From Chlorops oryzae (Eukaryota; Arthropoda; Insecta; Diptera; Chloropidae), in NCBI GenBank assembly GCA_020466095.1, contig CM035807.1, positions 7,048,240 through 7,112,239 on the forward strand: DNA of 64,000 nucleotides. Reading direction: 5' to 3'. A program made the position numbers and the translations under genes. The notes below the pieces were generated by a model. That model saw only the letters and a program-made list of their open reading frames with translations. It was not told the origin of the DNA and did not search any database. Below, one piece after another: positions 39,740 through 53,230 of the stretch (within the stretch, counting starts at the first letter, position 1; the number at the start of each line of letters is the position of its first letter).

Positions 39740-40643
39740 CAGTGTACTCTCTCTTAAGCGGACACATAAGGGATCGAAAACTATGTCCGCTTAAGAGAGG
39801 TGTCCGTTTAAGAAGACACTATTCGACAATCAAAAATACTAGAGCATTCCCAAAAGGTGTCCGCTTAAGTGGGACCATTTTTAAGGCATTTTTTCCAATA
39901 GATACCAAGTTCTTCTATGAATATTTAAAAAAACGTGTTCTAAAGAAGATTTTTATCAAAGATATTTTAATGTAATGAATTTTTTAAGTCAACGAATATT
40001 AGTTGTGATAATTAAAACAAAAAGAAAGCGTGGCAATTTAGAAGAAATTTCTCTCTTATGCTCATGGTCTATAGAGGAATTGAACGCGAAAATTTCAACT
40101 GTACTAAAGCCGCTTAACATCCTTTGAAAAACTATTATAGTGTGCTCCGTTTCACGTCCTATTTTATAGAGAAACAATTGCTTTAGAAATATTTTCACAC
40201 AAGGTCTCGTTTGTTGCCATCGCCCCCATAAGAAAAAAAAAATTCACCTACGCTTGTGTGTTGAAGCGACAAGTTTTCGCTTCATTGATTACTCGTGCCT
40301 ATAATTTTTTTAAACATTTTTTTATTTTTTTATTTATTTATTTATTTTTTTTTTGTGAAGTGAGAGCTTGTGCCAATTTGCTCACACCCAAATTGAATTG
40401 AATGCTTGATTGAAAATTGGAATCAATGAGTTTAAGGCAAATATCCGGCTTTATTTTATTTATTAAAATTTATTCATTTAATTAAAGTGTACCCTCTCCT
40501 TGCGGACACCCCTCTTATGTAGACACTTCTTTTAAACCGACACTTTTTGGGAACGCTCTAGTATTCCTTATTCTCAAAAAGTTTCCTCTTAAGCGGACAT
40601 ATTTTTCGGTCCCTTAGGTATCCGCTTCAAAGAGAGTACACTG
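39740..40643. mobile_element. pogo/Tigger-like non-autonomous element or inverted MITE pair
   Basis: The left end is TA|CAGTGTACTCTCTCTTAAG followed by cggacac. The right end, reversed, is TA|CAGTGTACTCTCTTTGAAG followed by cggatac. The two ~140-bp terminal blocks are inverted copies: both carry tgtccgcttaag and a gcattccc or gcgttccc block next to actagag. CAGT ends flanked by TA fit pogo-type Tc1/mariner elements (known family trait). The right block (40486-40643) also has its own weaker inner inverted end, so it may be a complete ~158-bp MITE. The middle (39885-40485) shows no recognisable transposase. Confidence 0.6.
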
Positions 40644-42130
40644 TATTTTTCTTTTTTCAAAAAAAAAAAAAAAAAAAAAAAAAAAGTGTATACGAAAATA
40701 TATAAGTAAGATAAAGGACAATTTTTTTCGTTTATCATTCACCAAATTATGCGGTCTCTCAACCTTCTTTGTCCTTCTCTTCTCCGCCTTCTTTAGGATG
40801 CACTTTACACATTTCGTGCACACGCGCTTAACATATCACTTTCTTCAATTTTGTTTATTAAATTTTCGAAAGCAAAAAATATCAATTTACCAATTTAGGC
40901 ACTCGAGCTCTTTATCGAGCCGAGTGTGTGGTGCAAGTACACCCACAGTGCCTCTCCTACGCTTCGAGTGCCGGGTGTAAGTATCATCGCAAGACAGGAA
41001 TTTTAACTAATTTTGCATTCTCTTTCGTTCTTTATTTATTATCGTTCTTTCTTTTTTCTCTTTTTGCTTTTTTGCTTTTCCTAATGATCATTTAAAGACA
41101 AAAGATCGTAATTTCGGTTACGAATTTGATATGCAGACACAGAAGATTGCAGACGACATTGAACGTGCGCGTGGACTCGAACGGGAAGAAATCCAGTCCA
41201 GCGTTGCCAGACGCAAACACACACGTACATTCGAGACTCCTTCCATACACAATTTATTGTTACAATCCACAGTTGGACGCCTTGGGCTCTGATATTTTTT
41301 TTCTCTGTCTCCCTCGCTGCCTCTCTTTTCGAACAATGAAACTAATATAAATGTAAAAAGGTAACTTAAGCCGAAATGACACTTGTGACAGAATTTGCGT
41401 AGGTGTCGTATCGTCCGGAAAGTGCCGGCTGTGATATTAAATTCTTTTTTATGGGTTTTTTTTTTTTTTTTTTTTAGTCGGAGAGGAAGAAGAAGTGATT
41501 GCGTTCGTGGTGTTTAGCGTTTTCGGTTGCATGAATTTGACCACGAGAAGAAGATTTATTTTCGCGCTTTTATTTCTTTTCAGTTGACTTGGATTTCTAT
41601 GGCTCTAAAATAGCTTCTATGTAGAATAGTGTAGAATAACTAAGAAAATGTAGGGCTGTTTGCCATTTCATGAGTTAGGGTATTTAAAAGACCCTCCATA
41701 TAAAATCCATTGAGGAGAGTGCAAGTTCTTTCTTAAGATTCGTTTGGCCGTCATTTCTTAAAAACGGATTTAAAGATACTTTAAAGTATTTTCGATCATT
41801 CTCAAACTACTCTCTGACTTGTAATAAATATACCAGTACTGGTTGTTTTAGCTTTGGAATATTACGGCAATGACTTCGAATTCCCCTTTTTACTTTGAGA
41901 AGCTACTGATGAAGTTATATTTTTATTTAACTTCTCTAATAGAAGACCACACGCGGTCAATTGAACGTCAGTTGGGATTCAAGGAATATAATTCTTCATA
42001 TATCTTCCTTCGATTGCCTTTCTAATAGGCATTTTGATAATCCTCAGAGTTCAGTCAAATCATCAGATATTTATGTTGAATAATCTTCCTTCGAATAACC
42101 TTTATGTCTACATACATTTAGGTATTTATA

Positions 42131-42280
42131 CAGTCTAAGGACTCTCCTTGCAGACACCCTTCTTATGTGGACTCTTCTCTTAATCCGACGCTTTTTGGGA
42201 ACGCTCTAGTATTCCTCATTCTCAAATCGTTTCCTCCTAAGCGGACATCTCTGTTAAGCGGACATTTTTTTCGGTCCCGC
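42131..42280. mobile_element. Third copy of the pogo-like TGTCCGC repeat
   Basis: It begins TA|CAGTCTAAGGACTCTCCTTG and contains ttttgggaacgctctagtat and two taagcggacat blocks. Its orientation is that of the 40486-40643 block. The far end seems lost near ggtcccgcacat. Confidence 0.55.
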
Positions 42281-44935
42281 ACATATAGTCGGATTATGGG
42301 TGGTGTGACCTCCGGATAGAGTGAAGACCTCGGTGGTTTAAATACATGATCTGAAGCCTATATAACACATTGCGTTGGTATTCTAACCATTCCTGATAAG
42401 GCTGATCTAAAATCTCAACAAAAAAAAAACATCAAACCTTATTCTGTCGCTAGACGACAAACATGCAACCCTGAATGTGATTAGTGCTGCCATACTTCAT
42501 AACATTAAAACATTCACACCAAATAAAAAAACAAAAACTCCATAAGAACCTTAAAGGACACTTAAATTCCCTTACTTCGAAGTTCGAACTGTTAAACTGC
42601 AGTCATCACATCACACAATGTTTTCCGAACTTTAAATTTTGTGCGAAGTTCATCATCGAGTTTGGGACGGCTATCCAGACTTGACCGTCGACCAGTATAT
42701 TGATCCGTATGCGTTATGCGTTCATGCATTCATTTGGTTGTTTGTCCGTGCGTTTACTCATTTGGCGGTCACGTGACCCTAATAAATCACGGAATTAATG
42801 TTACGTGAAATGGAGTGTGCGCTTACGATAGGCCAAAAGTGACATTCAACGCTCGACAGCAGCAGCAGAATACGCATTCTTAGTACATACATAGTTGTGT
42901 GCGTGGACACACTGCATGGCATCCCTCCTAAATATAGCACTTCTACACTTAAGCTTTAAGTTCTCGGCAAAATGAAAATTACCAATCGTCGAAAAAAAGA
43001 AATCACATAATGTTACGTGGACGAGGGAAATGGGAAGACAAGAGTGAGTAGAACTCTAAGCAGGAAATTGAAAAACGACCATAGAATATTTTATATAGAT
43101 TTTAAGATGTAATAATGGACACAGTATTGTATAATGTTTGATAGATTCTTAAATGACAAAAAAGTTTAAAAAAAAAAGAATTTAATAAAATCGATTTGCA
43201 AGTCAAACAACTCCGACAGAAGCCGCCCGCCAAAAACGCTTAAAAAGCCGGTCAACCACATTTAAATCACACCCAATAGTGTACTTCGCTCTTAACTTAC
43301 ACGAGTCGGCCAAAGATATATGTATGTACATGTGAGCTTACATACATACAACAGCAAGCGCCTACTTTCGAAGACAATAACAATAAAAATAAAATTAAAA
43401 ATTTCTACATACCTCCGCACGGAAACACACACACACACACGCACGCACACACAGAGACTCGCAGGCAGACGTACATCGAGCGGTGGCGAGGCCGCTTCAT
43501 TTAAACTTTCACTTTGTCTGCGATGAGCATAAAATCGTAGCATAAATAAAGGCGCAATGCACGTTTTCGCTCTTGCCGCACACACACACACACATACACA
43601 CACAGGCAGAGCTTCGCGCGGAATACAGCATAATAACATTAACATTAAAAACCCCCAAAACGACAACGACAATTTCCTCATTATCGTAAAATTTATTCAA
43701 GCAAAATAAATTCATTGGTCGTTAACCTTGACACTGCTTTTCCATTGTGCGCCTGTGCGACTGTTTATGTATTTTACTCCACATGAATCTGTATCGCTAC
43801 GAATGTGTTCAGGTTTGTCTGTATGTCTGTGTGTGCGTTTTGACATCGATATTACTACTATAAAACACTTACTGTCTGCGCAATGGTTTTTAGTACCGCT
43901 TCCATGTGTTTCCCTTACAAAGTGCAATGACAGTAACAGCGAGCATTACAACAACATCACAAAAGACAGACGGTTCCGCTCGTAAAAAACAAGAAAAATA
44001 AAACCATGAAGTTGTAAGTTTCCCTTCAGCACACACACACGTACGCACGCACGCACACTCGCACATCGGCACACATAACAAATTACTCGAGTCTCATTGA
44101 CGCTTTAAACGGCCGCCAAAAGTGCTGTAAAGAGAGACTCCTGGCAGTCGAACAAATTTACATGTAGCATGCTTTTAGGCTCGACAAAAACAAACAAAAA
44201 AGTGGCAATAAACAAAAGAGAAGCGAAACGAAAACAGAAGAACAAAAAGGAAAAAAAAACGTTTATGAAACTAAAACTTTTGTTAAAGTGATTTTTATGT
44301 TTTGTGTAAAGAAGAAAAATTTTGTAGCGTCCTTTTGGGCCCTTCGTAACGCCTCATCGCTGACACTGACGTCAGTCAATGCGAATCACTGGCAGACAAT
44401 AGTCATCATAAATGTATTGCAGGCTCGCGTGAATGCTTCCCGCAGACAAGCGTCATAAAAAATTAAATAAGAAAAAAAAAAAAACAACTCAAGAAAATGA
44501 AAATGGTTACTTGTTAAAATGATGGCATGTTTCTTTTCTGCTTTCTTTTTTTCATTTTTTTTTTTTTTTTGTATTAATTTTTTTTGTTTTTATATTTTCT
44601 GTTTTTGCGTAACTTTGGCGTCACGATGACGATAAAAGGAATGTTTTGATAATCATTTTTACATAACTTTGATGAATCGTTCAAGAAAATTGAAGTCTAT
44701 TTTTAGGCATGATGCAAAAATCTGCGATTGAGATTGAGATGAAGATTATAAAACAAATTTCGCGAACTTTCCATTGCGAAATGAAGTTAAAGCAGTCCAA
44801 AGAACATAACGAGTTTTCAAATGTAATTTTTTCTTTTAACAATATAGCAGACTTTTTGGCGCATATTATATGATGCACAGCGTCATTTGTTATCAAATGC
44901 ATTATGTGTTTTATTTGTGTATATTATATGATATA

Positions 44936-45159
44936 CAGGGCTCGGATTATATTGACTTTTAGAAATTTAAAGCATACTTTATGGGGCGGAAAAATGTTTT
45001 CTGCAAATAAGATTAGCGATGTTGAACTTCAAATCGCTTCACTAACTTCAAACAAATTCATATTGAAGTTAAAAATCTTAACTTTATGCGAGGAGAACAA
45101 AATCTGTACCCCACAAACTATGCTTTAAATTTGTAAAAGTCAACAAAATCCTAGCCCTG
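44936..45159. mobile_element. hAT-like MITE, 224 bp, with ~50-bp inverted ends
   Basis: The left end is CAGGGCTCGGATTATATTGA, continuing cttttagaaatttaaagcat. The right end, reversed, is CAGGGCTAGGATTTTGTTGA, continuing cttttacaaatttaaagcat. The arms agree at about 85-90% over ~50 bp. Flanking octamers (atgatata and atcatatt) match at 6 of 8, compatible with an old 8-bp target duplication. CAGGG ends and 8-bp duplications are typical of hAT elements. No transposase is present. Confidence 0.72.
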
Positions 45160-47040
45160 ATCATATTAATGACCATACCGACAGAAAATATTTGAATTCA
45201 ACACCTCAAGGTATGCTATAAAATGCAATTTTTAAAAATTTAAGCTTCAGCACCTAATAATATCTAGTCCTAAGAGGTTCATATTACAATCAAATATTTT
45301 GCTCCGGATGTTTTAGAAATTTCGACTAAAAATGGAGATTTCCGGAGAGAAAGAACAGATTTCCCAGTGTTGGAAATATTCTTAATACTAACTCACATGC
45401 TTTACGGTTCTGAATTTAAATATTTTCTGTTGCTTTAACTATAATATTTTTCATATAGATACTTCCATAAAATCATAGGCAAAAAGGATTTTATTTCATG
45501 ATTGCCAACTTAAAGAAATATTACTTTATTAAGAAATTTCTAGTTGCTATCGTCAAATACACATATTAAAGACACACTCTCTCAGAACAATATAAGTATG
45601 TATGTTGAATATAAGCATGAACCTATAAGCTTACAACAACGCCTTCTGTCGCCTAAAGGCAGACACCAATAATCGATATGCGCACATAATGGTAATGTTA
45701 GTTGCCTTTTTTGAGCAAAAAGGGCTGAATGAAAAAAAAAAAAAATGTGAAAGAGTTTGGGAAAATGGAAAACCGAACGTGCATGACTGGAAGCATTTTG
45801 TGTTTTTTTTTTTCTCTTTTCATATGCTTTAAAGTAAAGGATTGTCTGCCGCATATTTACTTTGTGCACCTACATACATACATACATATAAGAACATACT
45901 TTTTCCATATATGCAATTCGAATGGTCTTTTTTCTGTCATTTCATCCAAAGTCGCCATTTTGCTAAAGCATACCAGCAATACTGAGAAATAACATTGAAA
46001 CGCCTTGTGGTATGCTACAATTTTGCGTTGTCGCGCTTTCACTTGGTCGGTTTTTGCTTCGTCTTTTTCTTTTTTTTTTTCCTTTTAGTTTTCTTTTTTT
46101 TTTTCTTTACTCTACACACTCTTTAATAGAAGCGCATTTTAATTTATGTACACATGAGGCCTACAGTAGGTCTCGCAAATATTGGAAGAGAGTGGAGAAC
46201 GGGTTCTTGGAATAATAGCAAGTGTCTGTTAGGAAGTAGCAGCGTGAATTGTGCTTTTGTTCTTAGGCATACATACGTTCCAATATGTAGGTACAATAGA
46301 CACAGGCTGAAGGGACTTGTTGCTCATGAAATTTAGTACGGCAGAGTGTTAGTAGGACTGCGTTACGAAAGTTTAAGGACGAATTTTGATGGGCTATTTA
46401 TTTTTTTATAAAACAATTTTTTTTTTCCAATTAGAGAACGAACTTGCTTCAATTATTTACGCTTCGCCTTAATGCCCACCTTCCAATTAAAGCTTCTCTT
46501 ATTTTTGTTTTTTTTTATTTATTATTTTCGTGTTTTCGTTTTTAACTTTCGTTTGGCAAGTTAATTACACGTTTTTATTCATTTTTAATTACTCCACGCT
46601 CATGTGGCAGACTTTTATGACGTTTACAGACATTCGCACAAGGTAAGAAACGTTAACGGAAAAATTTGAACGTAGACACTGTGTAAGCCGCGCACTGTAA
46701 TATTACCCCCGTCTGGGCTTAACTTTTTCCAATAAAACAACGAATAAAATTCGTATAAATTTCGCTCGCTAATTAAATAACGAATTACTTGGTTTGAGGC
46801 ATTCAAAAAATAATAAAATTACAAATATTTATAGCAACTCACGTACTCTTCGGGACCAAAATAAATAAATGATGTAAGAAACAGTCATGGGAAAGACTTT
46901 CGAAGGCATTTGAGATTTGTGTAATTACAATGGGTACTCGAAAAATGACTTTCTATGGGGTCCAGATACTCCAGTCAGGGGGATAAGCTATAAATCTTAA
47001 TAATTGTGTACCTACTAATTTCACTTTGAAGCCTTTATAG

Positions 47041-47365
47041 AATCACAGCTCTCATGTCGCTGACAGTGACTGGACAGCTGAGATCGTAGCATATTAAAGG
47101 GCGCAATTTTTAGTTATGATAATGGGTTAAAGAATTTTTGAGAATTTTTTTCAGATTATTTGGAATAGTCTTCAATAACTTCTTGATGCCGTAATAAAAT
47201 CACAAATAGATAGCTGTCTTGTCGGTGATACGCAGTTGACAGCTTAGATCGAAGCATACTTATGTGGGCAATTTTTTTTGAGTGCTGTTTTTTTTTGTTC
47301 TCGAAATGTTTTGGGTTAACGTATTATTGAGGATTTTTTTTGGGATTATTTGGAATAGTTTTAAA
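47041..47365. repeat. Diverged tandem duplication (~157-190 bp unit)
   Basis: Unit 1 (from about 47041) and unit 2 (from about 47198) share aatcacag/aatcacaa, a gacag block, cagctgagatcgtagcatat/cagcttagatcgaagcatac, gggcaattttt-like blocks, gggttaa and gattatttggaatagt. The second unit has extra T-rich insertions. No coding content. Confidence 0.65.
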
Positions 47366-47654
47366 GATAGTACTATGCGGATTTCCCAGTAAGTCCTGCT
47401 TTCGTGAGCTCTTATTTAAGGCTCGTTCAAAATAAGTGTTTTTCAAGATTTTGAGGCACTAGTCGGGAAGAAAGTATCCAGGCTTTGTTTTTAAGTCCAT
47501 AAACTATTAAATTTTATAAGTTTTTTTATCACTTGGCCGTCATCGATTGAATTATTTTGGGAAAAAATTTGGGAGGCTTCATAACTTTCAAACTTTATAT
47601 GAAAATGGTTCCCCCATTAATGATCGAACTTGAAGGATAGCGATGTCCTTTGTA

Positions 47655-48243
47655 ATTTTTATACCGACACACTCTGTGTCGAGGGTATATTGCGTTTGTG
47701 TGGTTGTGTGTAACACCCAGAACCAGTCGAGATAGACCATACAAAATATATATAGAAATGATCAGCGTCACTAGGAGAATCGATTTAGGCAGTCCGTCCG
47801 TCTGTCCGTCTGTCTGTCTGTTTGTATACAGTTTTGTTATCAAAGGAGTTGAGCTATCTCGACGAAATTTGGTATGCGTTCTCACGGGGCATGAGTAAGA
47901 ACAATTTCGAGAATGGACCCAATCGGACCATTATTAAGGGTACCTTCAGTACTAGGGTCTGTCACAAAAATCTCAAAACTGCCCCAAAATCTGCCGTTTT
48001 CCAAATAATTCAATGAAACTTAGAATTTGCGCGTATATTTAAGGCTTTGATTAGAATTCCGAAAAATTGGAAAAGTGGGCGTGGCAAAGGGGCGGTTTTC
48101 ATAAAGAAATTAAACAAAAGTCGGTAGTTGGGGCCCCTATGGCCTTAAACAATTCCTGATATTAAAAACTATTTGAAGATGTGTGTCTGTGTCGGGTATT
48201 CTATTGTCAGGCTTGCCTGTCTTTAACACCCTTACTTGTTTAT
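47655..48243. mobile_element. INE-1/DINE-like interspersed repeat (Helentron-derived type)
   Basis: It starts with a hairpin-forming ataccgacacactctgtg...gagggtat, followed by gaccatacaaaatatatata, gatcagcgtcactaggagaa, then tccgtctgtccgtctgtctg, gggcgtggc, and ends cccttacttgttta. The order and the segment gatcagNNtcactag...tcgatNtag match my memory of the Drosophila INE-1 (DINE-1) family. The cttacttgttt end is common in tephritid repeats, also from memory. No coding region. Confidence 0.6.
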
Positions 48244-49964
48244 AATAATCATGTTCCAGTGTGTTCCCAAGAACATTATAAAAACTATTCTTAGTAGACT
48301 TCAATACTTTTCATTGCCCAAATGGACACTGTCTATTAAAATAATCCTTTATCTAAATAAATATAAAAATATCACAAGACTAGACACGTGAATATGGATG
48401 TAACTGTTAATATAAGCACAGTCGTACCGCTGTTAAACGTACTCTGTGTATTATTTTCTCCTCTTTAATTTTGGGAAATTTCAACTGTATATCTTTCATC
48501 ATTCAAATGGATCTATTTAATTCTTCATACACAAAAATCACACTTTTCTATTTCTGAACATAAATATTTATTTAACTATCTATTTCAGTAGCATTTTCTT
48601 TTCCTTTTTAAATTTCTACATTTCAAAAATTTATATTTTGACTTTATTTTTAAATGAAAATCCTTTAAAGAAAATAACTTAAATCCTTTCTCCAACTTTC
48701 CTAAGCCATTCTTCCATAACAGAGTCACTTAATTACCTTTAACTAAAGGCTCGTTTTTCCGACAGAATATTAAAGTCTACGAAAATGAATTCTATCGAAA
48801 AAGCTAAGAATTTCTATAAAGTTCTCCTGTCTCTCTCTCTCTCTATCTCTTTCGCTCTCTGTCCACAAACAATTTAAAAGAGAAAAAGCAAATTAGGCGA
48901 ATTTTTGAAATATTCATGTCTGCTTGCCTCAAGGTATTCCATTGGACCAGAACATTGCCTTCTACACGAATCTCATGCATATTTTAATAGAAACACAAGA
49001 GAATGTCAGAACGATCCTTGTATGCAATGTTTTATCAAAACGAAGCGAGGGAGGAATTAGTTTGATTGTAGGAATGTGCATGTGTATTCATTCATTCATT
49101 CATTCGTTCAGTCATTCAGTTCAATTTAATTTGATTTGGACTCGTTACTTGTGTTTTTTGCTGCTTTTAATTTTTTTCCCTTCCTTTTTTCAATAAAAAC
49201 GACTGTAGCTAGTAAATATACATACATATGTATATAGTGCAATATATATGTGTGTGTGTGTGCCTGTGTGCGAAAGTATGTAAACCGGAAAATGTAGAAA
49301 ATGAAGAAAAGCTTTCAAATGCTCGTACATGAATCGCTCACAGCGCGTTTTCCCTTGAAAAGAGCTCTTAAGCACACACACACACACACGAAGGCAAAGA
49401 AGGAATTGCGCACATAAGTATGCTACGGTCTAAGCCACCAACTGACTACTGACGATGTTGTTACAGCTGTCTGCGATTGTATTGGAGCTTCAAGTTGCTT
49501 TTACCGGCTTCAAAATGTTTCAGAACTTGCAAAAGAAAACAAACAAAAACAAAAAAAAAAAAAGAAGCAGAAAACCCGAAAAGAAAAAGGAAACCGAAAA
49601 GCAAAAACTTTTTGCGCTCGCTCATTCTGCTGTTCTTCAGCAACTGTAAATGTGTCTGGGTGTGTTCTTGTGCCTCTGAGCGCCTGTAGGACTCTTTGGA
49701 TTGAGCTTTTAGTCGTCCCTACACCCATACAAACAAAATCGTACGTCAGACTGGCATTTTTTCTTGTAAGCTTTGCATTTTTTGCCCTCCGTTTCTTATT
49801 TTCTTGCTCGCAATTTAATTTGCTTTTTTCTTCTTTTCCGTTAACTTCCTTTCCTCTTCTTGACTTGCTCCGTCTTCGAACGCTTTTGCTGTGCTCCTCA
49901 GCGTGCTTTGATGTGCTCGGTTCGGGTGTTTTTTTTTTCCACGTCTCTGGTGCTGTTGTTGTTC

Positions 49965-50019
49965 CTGCTGCTGCTGCTACTGCTGCTGCTGCTGCTGCTG
50001 TTAGTGCTGCTGCTGCTGC
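49965..50019. repeat. (CTG)n trinucleotide repeat
   Basis: About 18 CTG units with TAC/TTAG interruptions. On the hth transcript strand this reads CAG. It gives poly-Leu, poly-Ala or poly-Ser in open frames but is not in an exon. Confidence 0.88.
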
Positions 50020-52308
50020 AGACTTTTCTTTTGAATGATTCGATGATTTTAAGCGCCTGCGTTATATGAAAACCAATCGCATCAAAGCACCCCATTAAAT
50101 TTCATCGTCAGGAATATATATCCTTGTTGCCTCGTTGCCTAGAGTACGACGTGTAATAGTCACTCGACGCGTACTACGGTATCATCGTAGACGACGTAAA
50201 CGTAGACGTAGACTTAGTCTTCCCATAGTATGCTCTATATATCCTTCTTATAGCATTGGCAGCAGCTGTTGTTGTTTCCAAAACGTCCTCATCGTCATCG
50301 TCATTGCCGTTGCCGTTGCCTTTGCCATTCTCTCTTGAGCAGTCCTTCCTCGCCTTGCTCTCCTCATCGTCCGTCATGCCTCATCGTCGTCATTCTCGTG
50401 GTAATCATGATCATCAACTTACTGCTGCTTAATGTTCAATGCTGTATAAAATGTATATGAAGTACGTTGAGTGCTTGTTTGCAAAAATGATTCTATGAGT
50501 CTTCTTGCTGCTCGTCCTTTCTGGTCACACCATTCACCATTCACGACTCAGCAGTCAACATCCAAAATCCAAAGCATTCTGCATACAGAGCAACATACAC
50601 CATTCAACAGTCGTCGCATTTCATTTGTCTGTCTATCCGTAATGTTATTGCCGAAAATTCCGTCAGTCTTCGCTCCTTCATTCATTCATTCATTCAGTCA
50701 CTCATCCGTCCACTCACTCATTCATACATTTATCGCATGCATTTTGTATAGGAAAAAGGAAAATCACCCATGGCAGCCTCTTGTTGTGTTGCAGCCGTTT
50801 TTGGGTTTGTCCCTCATTTTTGGGTGCCGAAGTTCGTAAACTCTTTTATGTTGTGCGAGCGAGCGTGGCTGAGACTGTGTGTGTGTGTGGGTGTATGTGT
50901 GTGTTTGTATGTGTGCTCATGGATTTATGGAGTGAAGTCATTATCCTTTCGCATTGTAGAAGCTTTAATTATGAGCATATCTTGGAATAATGTTGAGGTG
51001 TCCTCAAAAAAATTTGCTGCTTCTTTAAGCTGAAGGATATTAAAGACCTTTTTCTTTCCTCTCAATGATTTAAATATCTATGTATGTATGTCTTTATAGT
51101 TTTCAGTCTTATGATTAGCTTCGGAATCTTTCGAAGCCCATCCTTCTTCGTCCATTTTCATTGTCAGCCATTTTATTTCTCAATTTTCAGAATAATTCCT
51201 CTTGCTCTTCTTTCGATAATTCCCTCTTCTATTATATGTAGTTCTACATTATCTTTTTTTTTTTCTAGGTTCCTCTTCCATCCCTTTGTGTGCTGTATGC
51301 TTTTAATGGATTTCGCAGAAAATTGCATTTTCTTGCTATTCTCTTTTCTACTCTAGAACCGTATATTTTCCTTTTTTTTCTATTCTTTTTTTTTTGTGCT
51401 TTCTCCTTCTTCTTAGTCTTCTATACTAGTGCACATGACCATGGCTGCCATATTAGATTTTGAATGCATTTCCGCAAAATCCACTCTCACTTTGGTATCC
51501 CAGCCAACAAGAAAAATTCACGAATGAATGACTCGAGCGATGTAAGGCATTGGTGGAAATGTTTGCAATGTAATGCTTTAGTTTGATGGAAATAATGAAG
51601 GACCGTAGGAATGATAGAGCGAAGGAGCGAAGGAAGTGCTGGAAAAGTCGATGCAGTCAGGCAAAAAAAATATATTGTGACAGCTAAGAATTTCAAAGAA
51701 ATTTCCTCATTGAGTTTAGAAAAGTTTCGGCCTCAAGCGACGATGGAATTCAAGAATTTAAGCATTCATTCTCATCCTTTTTTTTTTTGTTTCTCTTGTA
51801 ATTTCATTCTCATTCTCATCCTTTTGTTGAAAATTTTTGATGCGAATATTTTTTTTTTTTTTTGCAACGCAGTCCGTCCCTTGAAAAAATAAAAGGCTCA
51901 ACGTAAGCTCCATTTGCTTTATTGCGTTCTGTGCTTTTTCCTCATTACTTTTGTTTAAATTTTTTTAATTTAAAGAAAAAAAAATTTTTTTTTTAATTTT
52001 CAAGAAAGGACATCCGGCTATGTTTCCTACATTCTTTGAGTGTTTTTTTTTTTTAATTTTTTAAACATTTTGCAATTTTTTTCCTCTTTTGCCTCACACG
52101 TTTTTTTTTTCTAACTTTGTAAAAATTAATTGCTATTTCGCAAAAAAGAGAGAAAGAAGCGAAGAGGAGAAAGAATCTGAAAGAGTGGGTCGTTGGAGTG
52201 AAGCTTTAGCCAACTGTAAATTGGAATTTTTAGCTTGCACTCTAATGGCATTTTCCGAGCTTACAATCGCGAAAACAAACACACAGCATAAAGCAAAATA
52301 TTTGCTAA

Positions 52309-52311
<3 letters not shown>

Positions 52312-52359
<48 letters not shown>
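52312..52359. repeat. (TG)n microsatellite
   Basis: About 24 nearly pure TG units, followed by shorter gtcagtgtgagtgtg variation. Confidence 0.92.
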
Positions 52360-52360
<1 letters not shown>

Positions 52361-53147
52361 AGCGTCAGTGTGAGTGTGAGTTTGTGTCTTCGTCTATATT
52401 AAAGTCGGTGAGCATGCAGCAGCGTTAAGGAAGCATGTGGCGTCGATTTGAAGCAAAGGAGTAAAAATACAGTAGCATACCTACAGGCATACCATAGCAA
52501 AGCTGTTTTCCCTCATATAGCGACCATTTTTAATGGAAATAACTTTCGAATAAAAGAAGAGCGAAAAACTTCAAGCCTGAAAACGAAAGAGGAAAGACGA
52601 AAGAAGCACAAAAACAAAAAGAAAAACAACAAGTTTTTCCACTTGGCATGCTAGAGTTTTTTTTCTTTCATTTTTGTTGAATTTTTCGTTGTTAAGTGAA
52701 GAAAATGGCAAAAATCTATACCAAGTAATAGCGGTGCGCGCATGGACGCTCTGGGAAATTTAACAAGCTTCATAGGATAGGAATAACAGGAAAAAATAGA
52801 AGAAGAAAAATTAAAAATAAAAGGAAAACTAACTAACGGACAAACAAACAAACAAACAAACAAATAAAGAAGGAAGCTACTAAATGCTGCTTTAAGCTTA
52901 GTTAATGCCTACGAAATGATAGCGAGCGCTCGCCTTACGTGTGTCTGTGTGTTTGTGTGTTTGCGTGTGTGTGTTAGTGTACGAGCTTGTGTTACTAAAG
53001 AGTTGAGGGATACACGAAGCATTTGAAGGGGGAAAAAATGTTGGAAATCGCACTGAGGCGAAATGAAGAATTTACTCAAAGAATTTAATGAAAATTTCTT
53101 GGGTATTTTGAGTTTTTCTAGCACTGCCATCGTATGGGTAGGAAGAA

Positions 53148-53230
53148 AGGAAGCCACTGTAGTAGAATTCGCTTTAGTAGAAGCCACTGTAGTAGAAGCC
53201 ACTGTATTAGAAGCCACTGTAGTAGAAGCC
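53148..53230. repeat. 15-bp minisatellite (agaagccactgtagt)
   Basis: About five units of agaagccactgtagt, with small changes such as gtatt for gtagt and one diverged unit. The unit length is a multiple of three, so both strands stay open (Val/Glu/Ala on plus, Ser/Thr/Val on minus), but there is no sign of a gene. Confidence 0.8.

Noticed and set aside
39989..40198. Open frame inside the pogo-like element as a transposase remnant
   Set aside because: 69 residues with no DDE, HTH or CENP-B-like motif.
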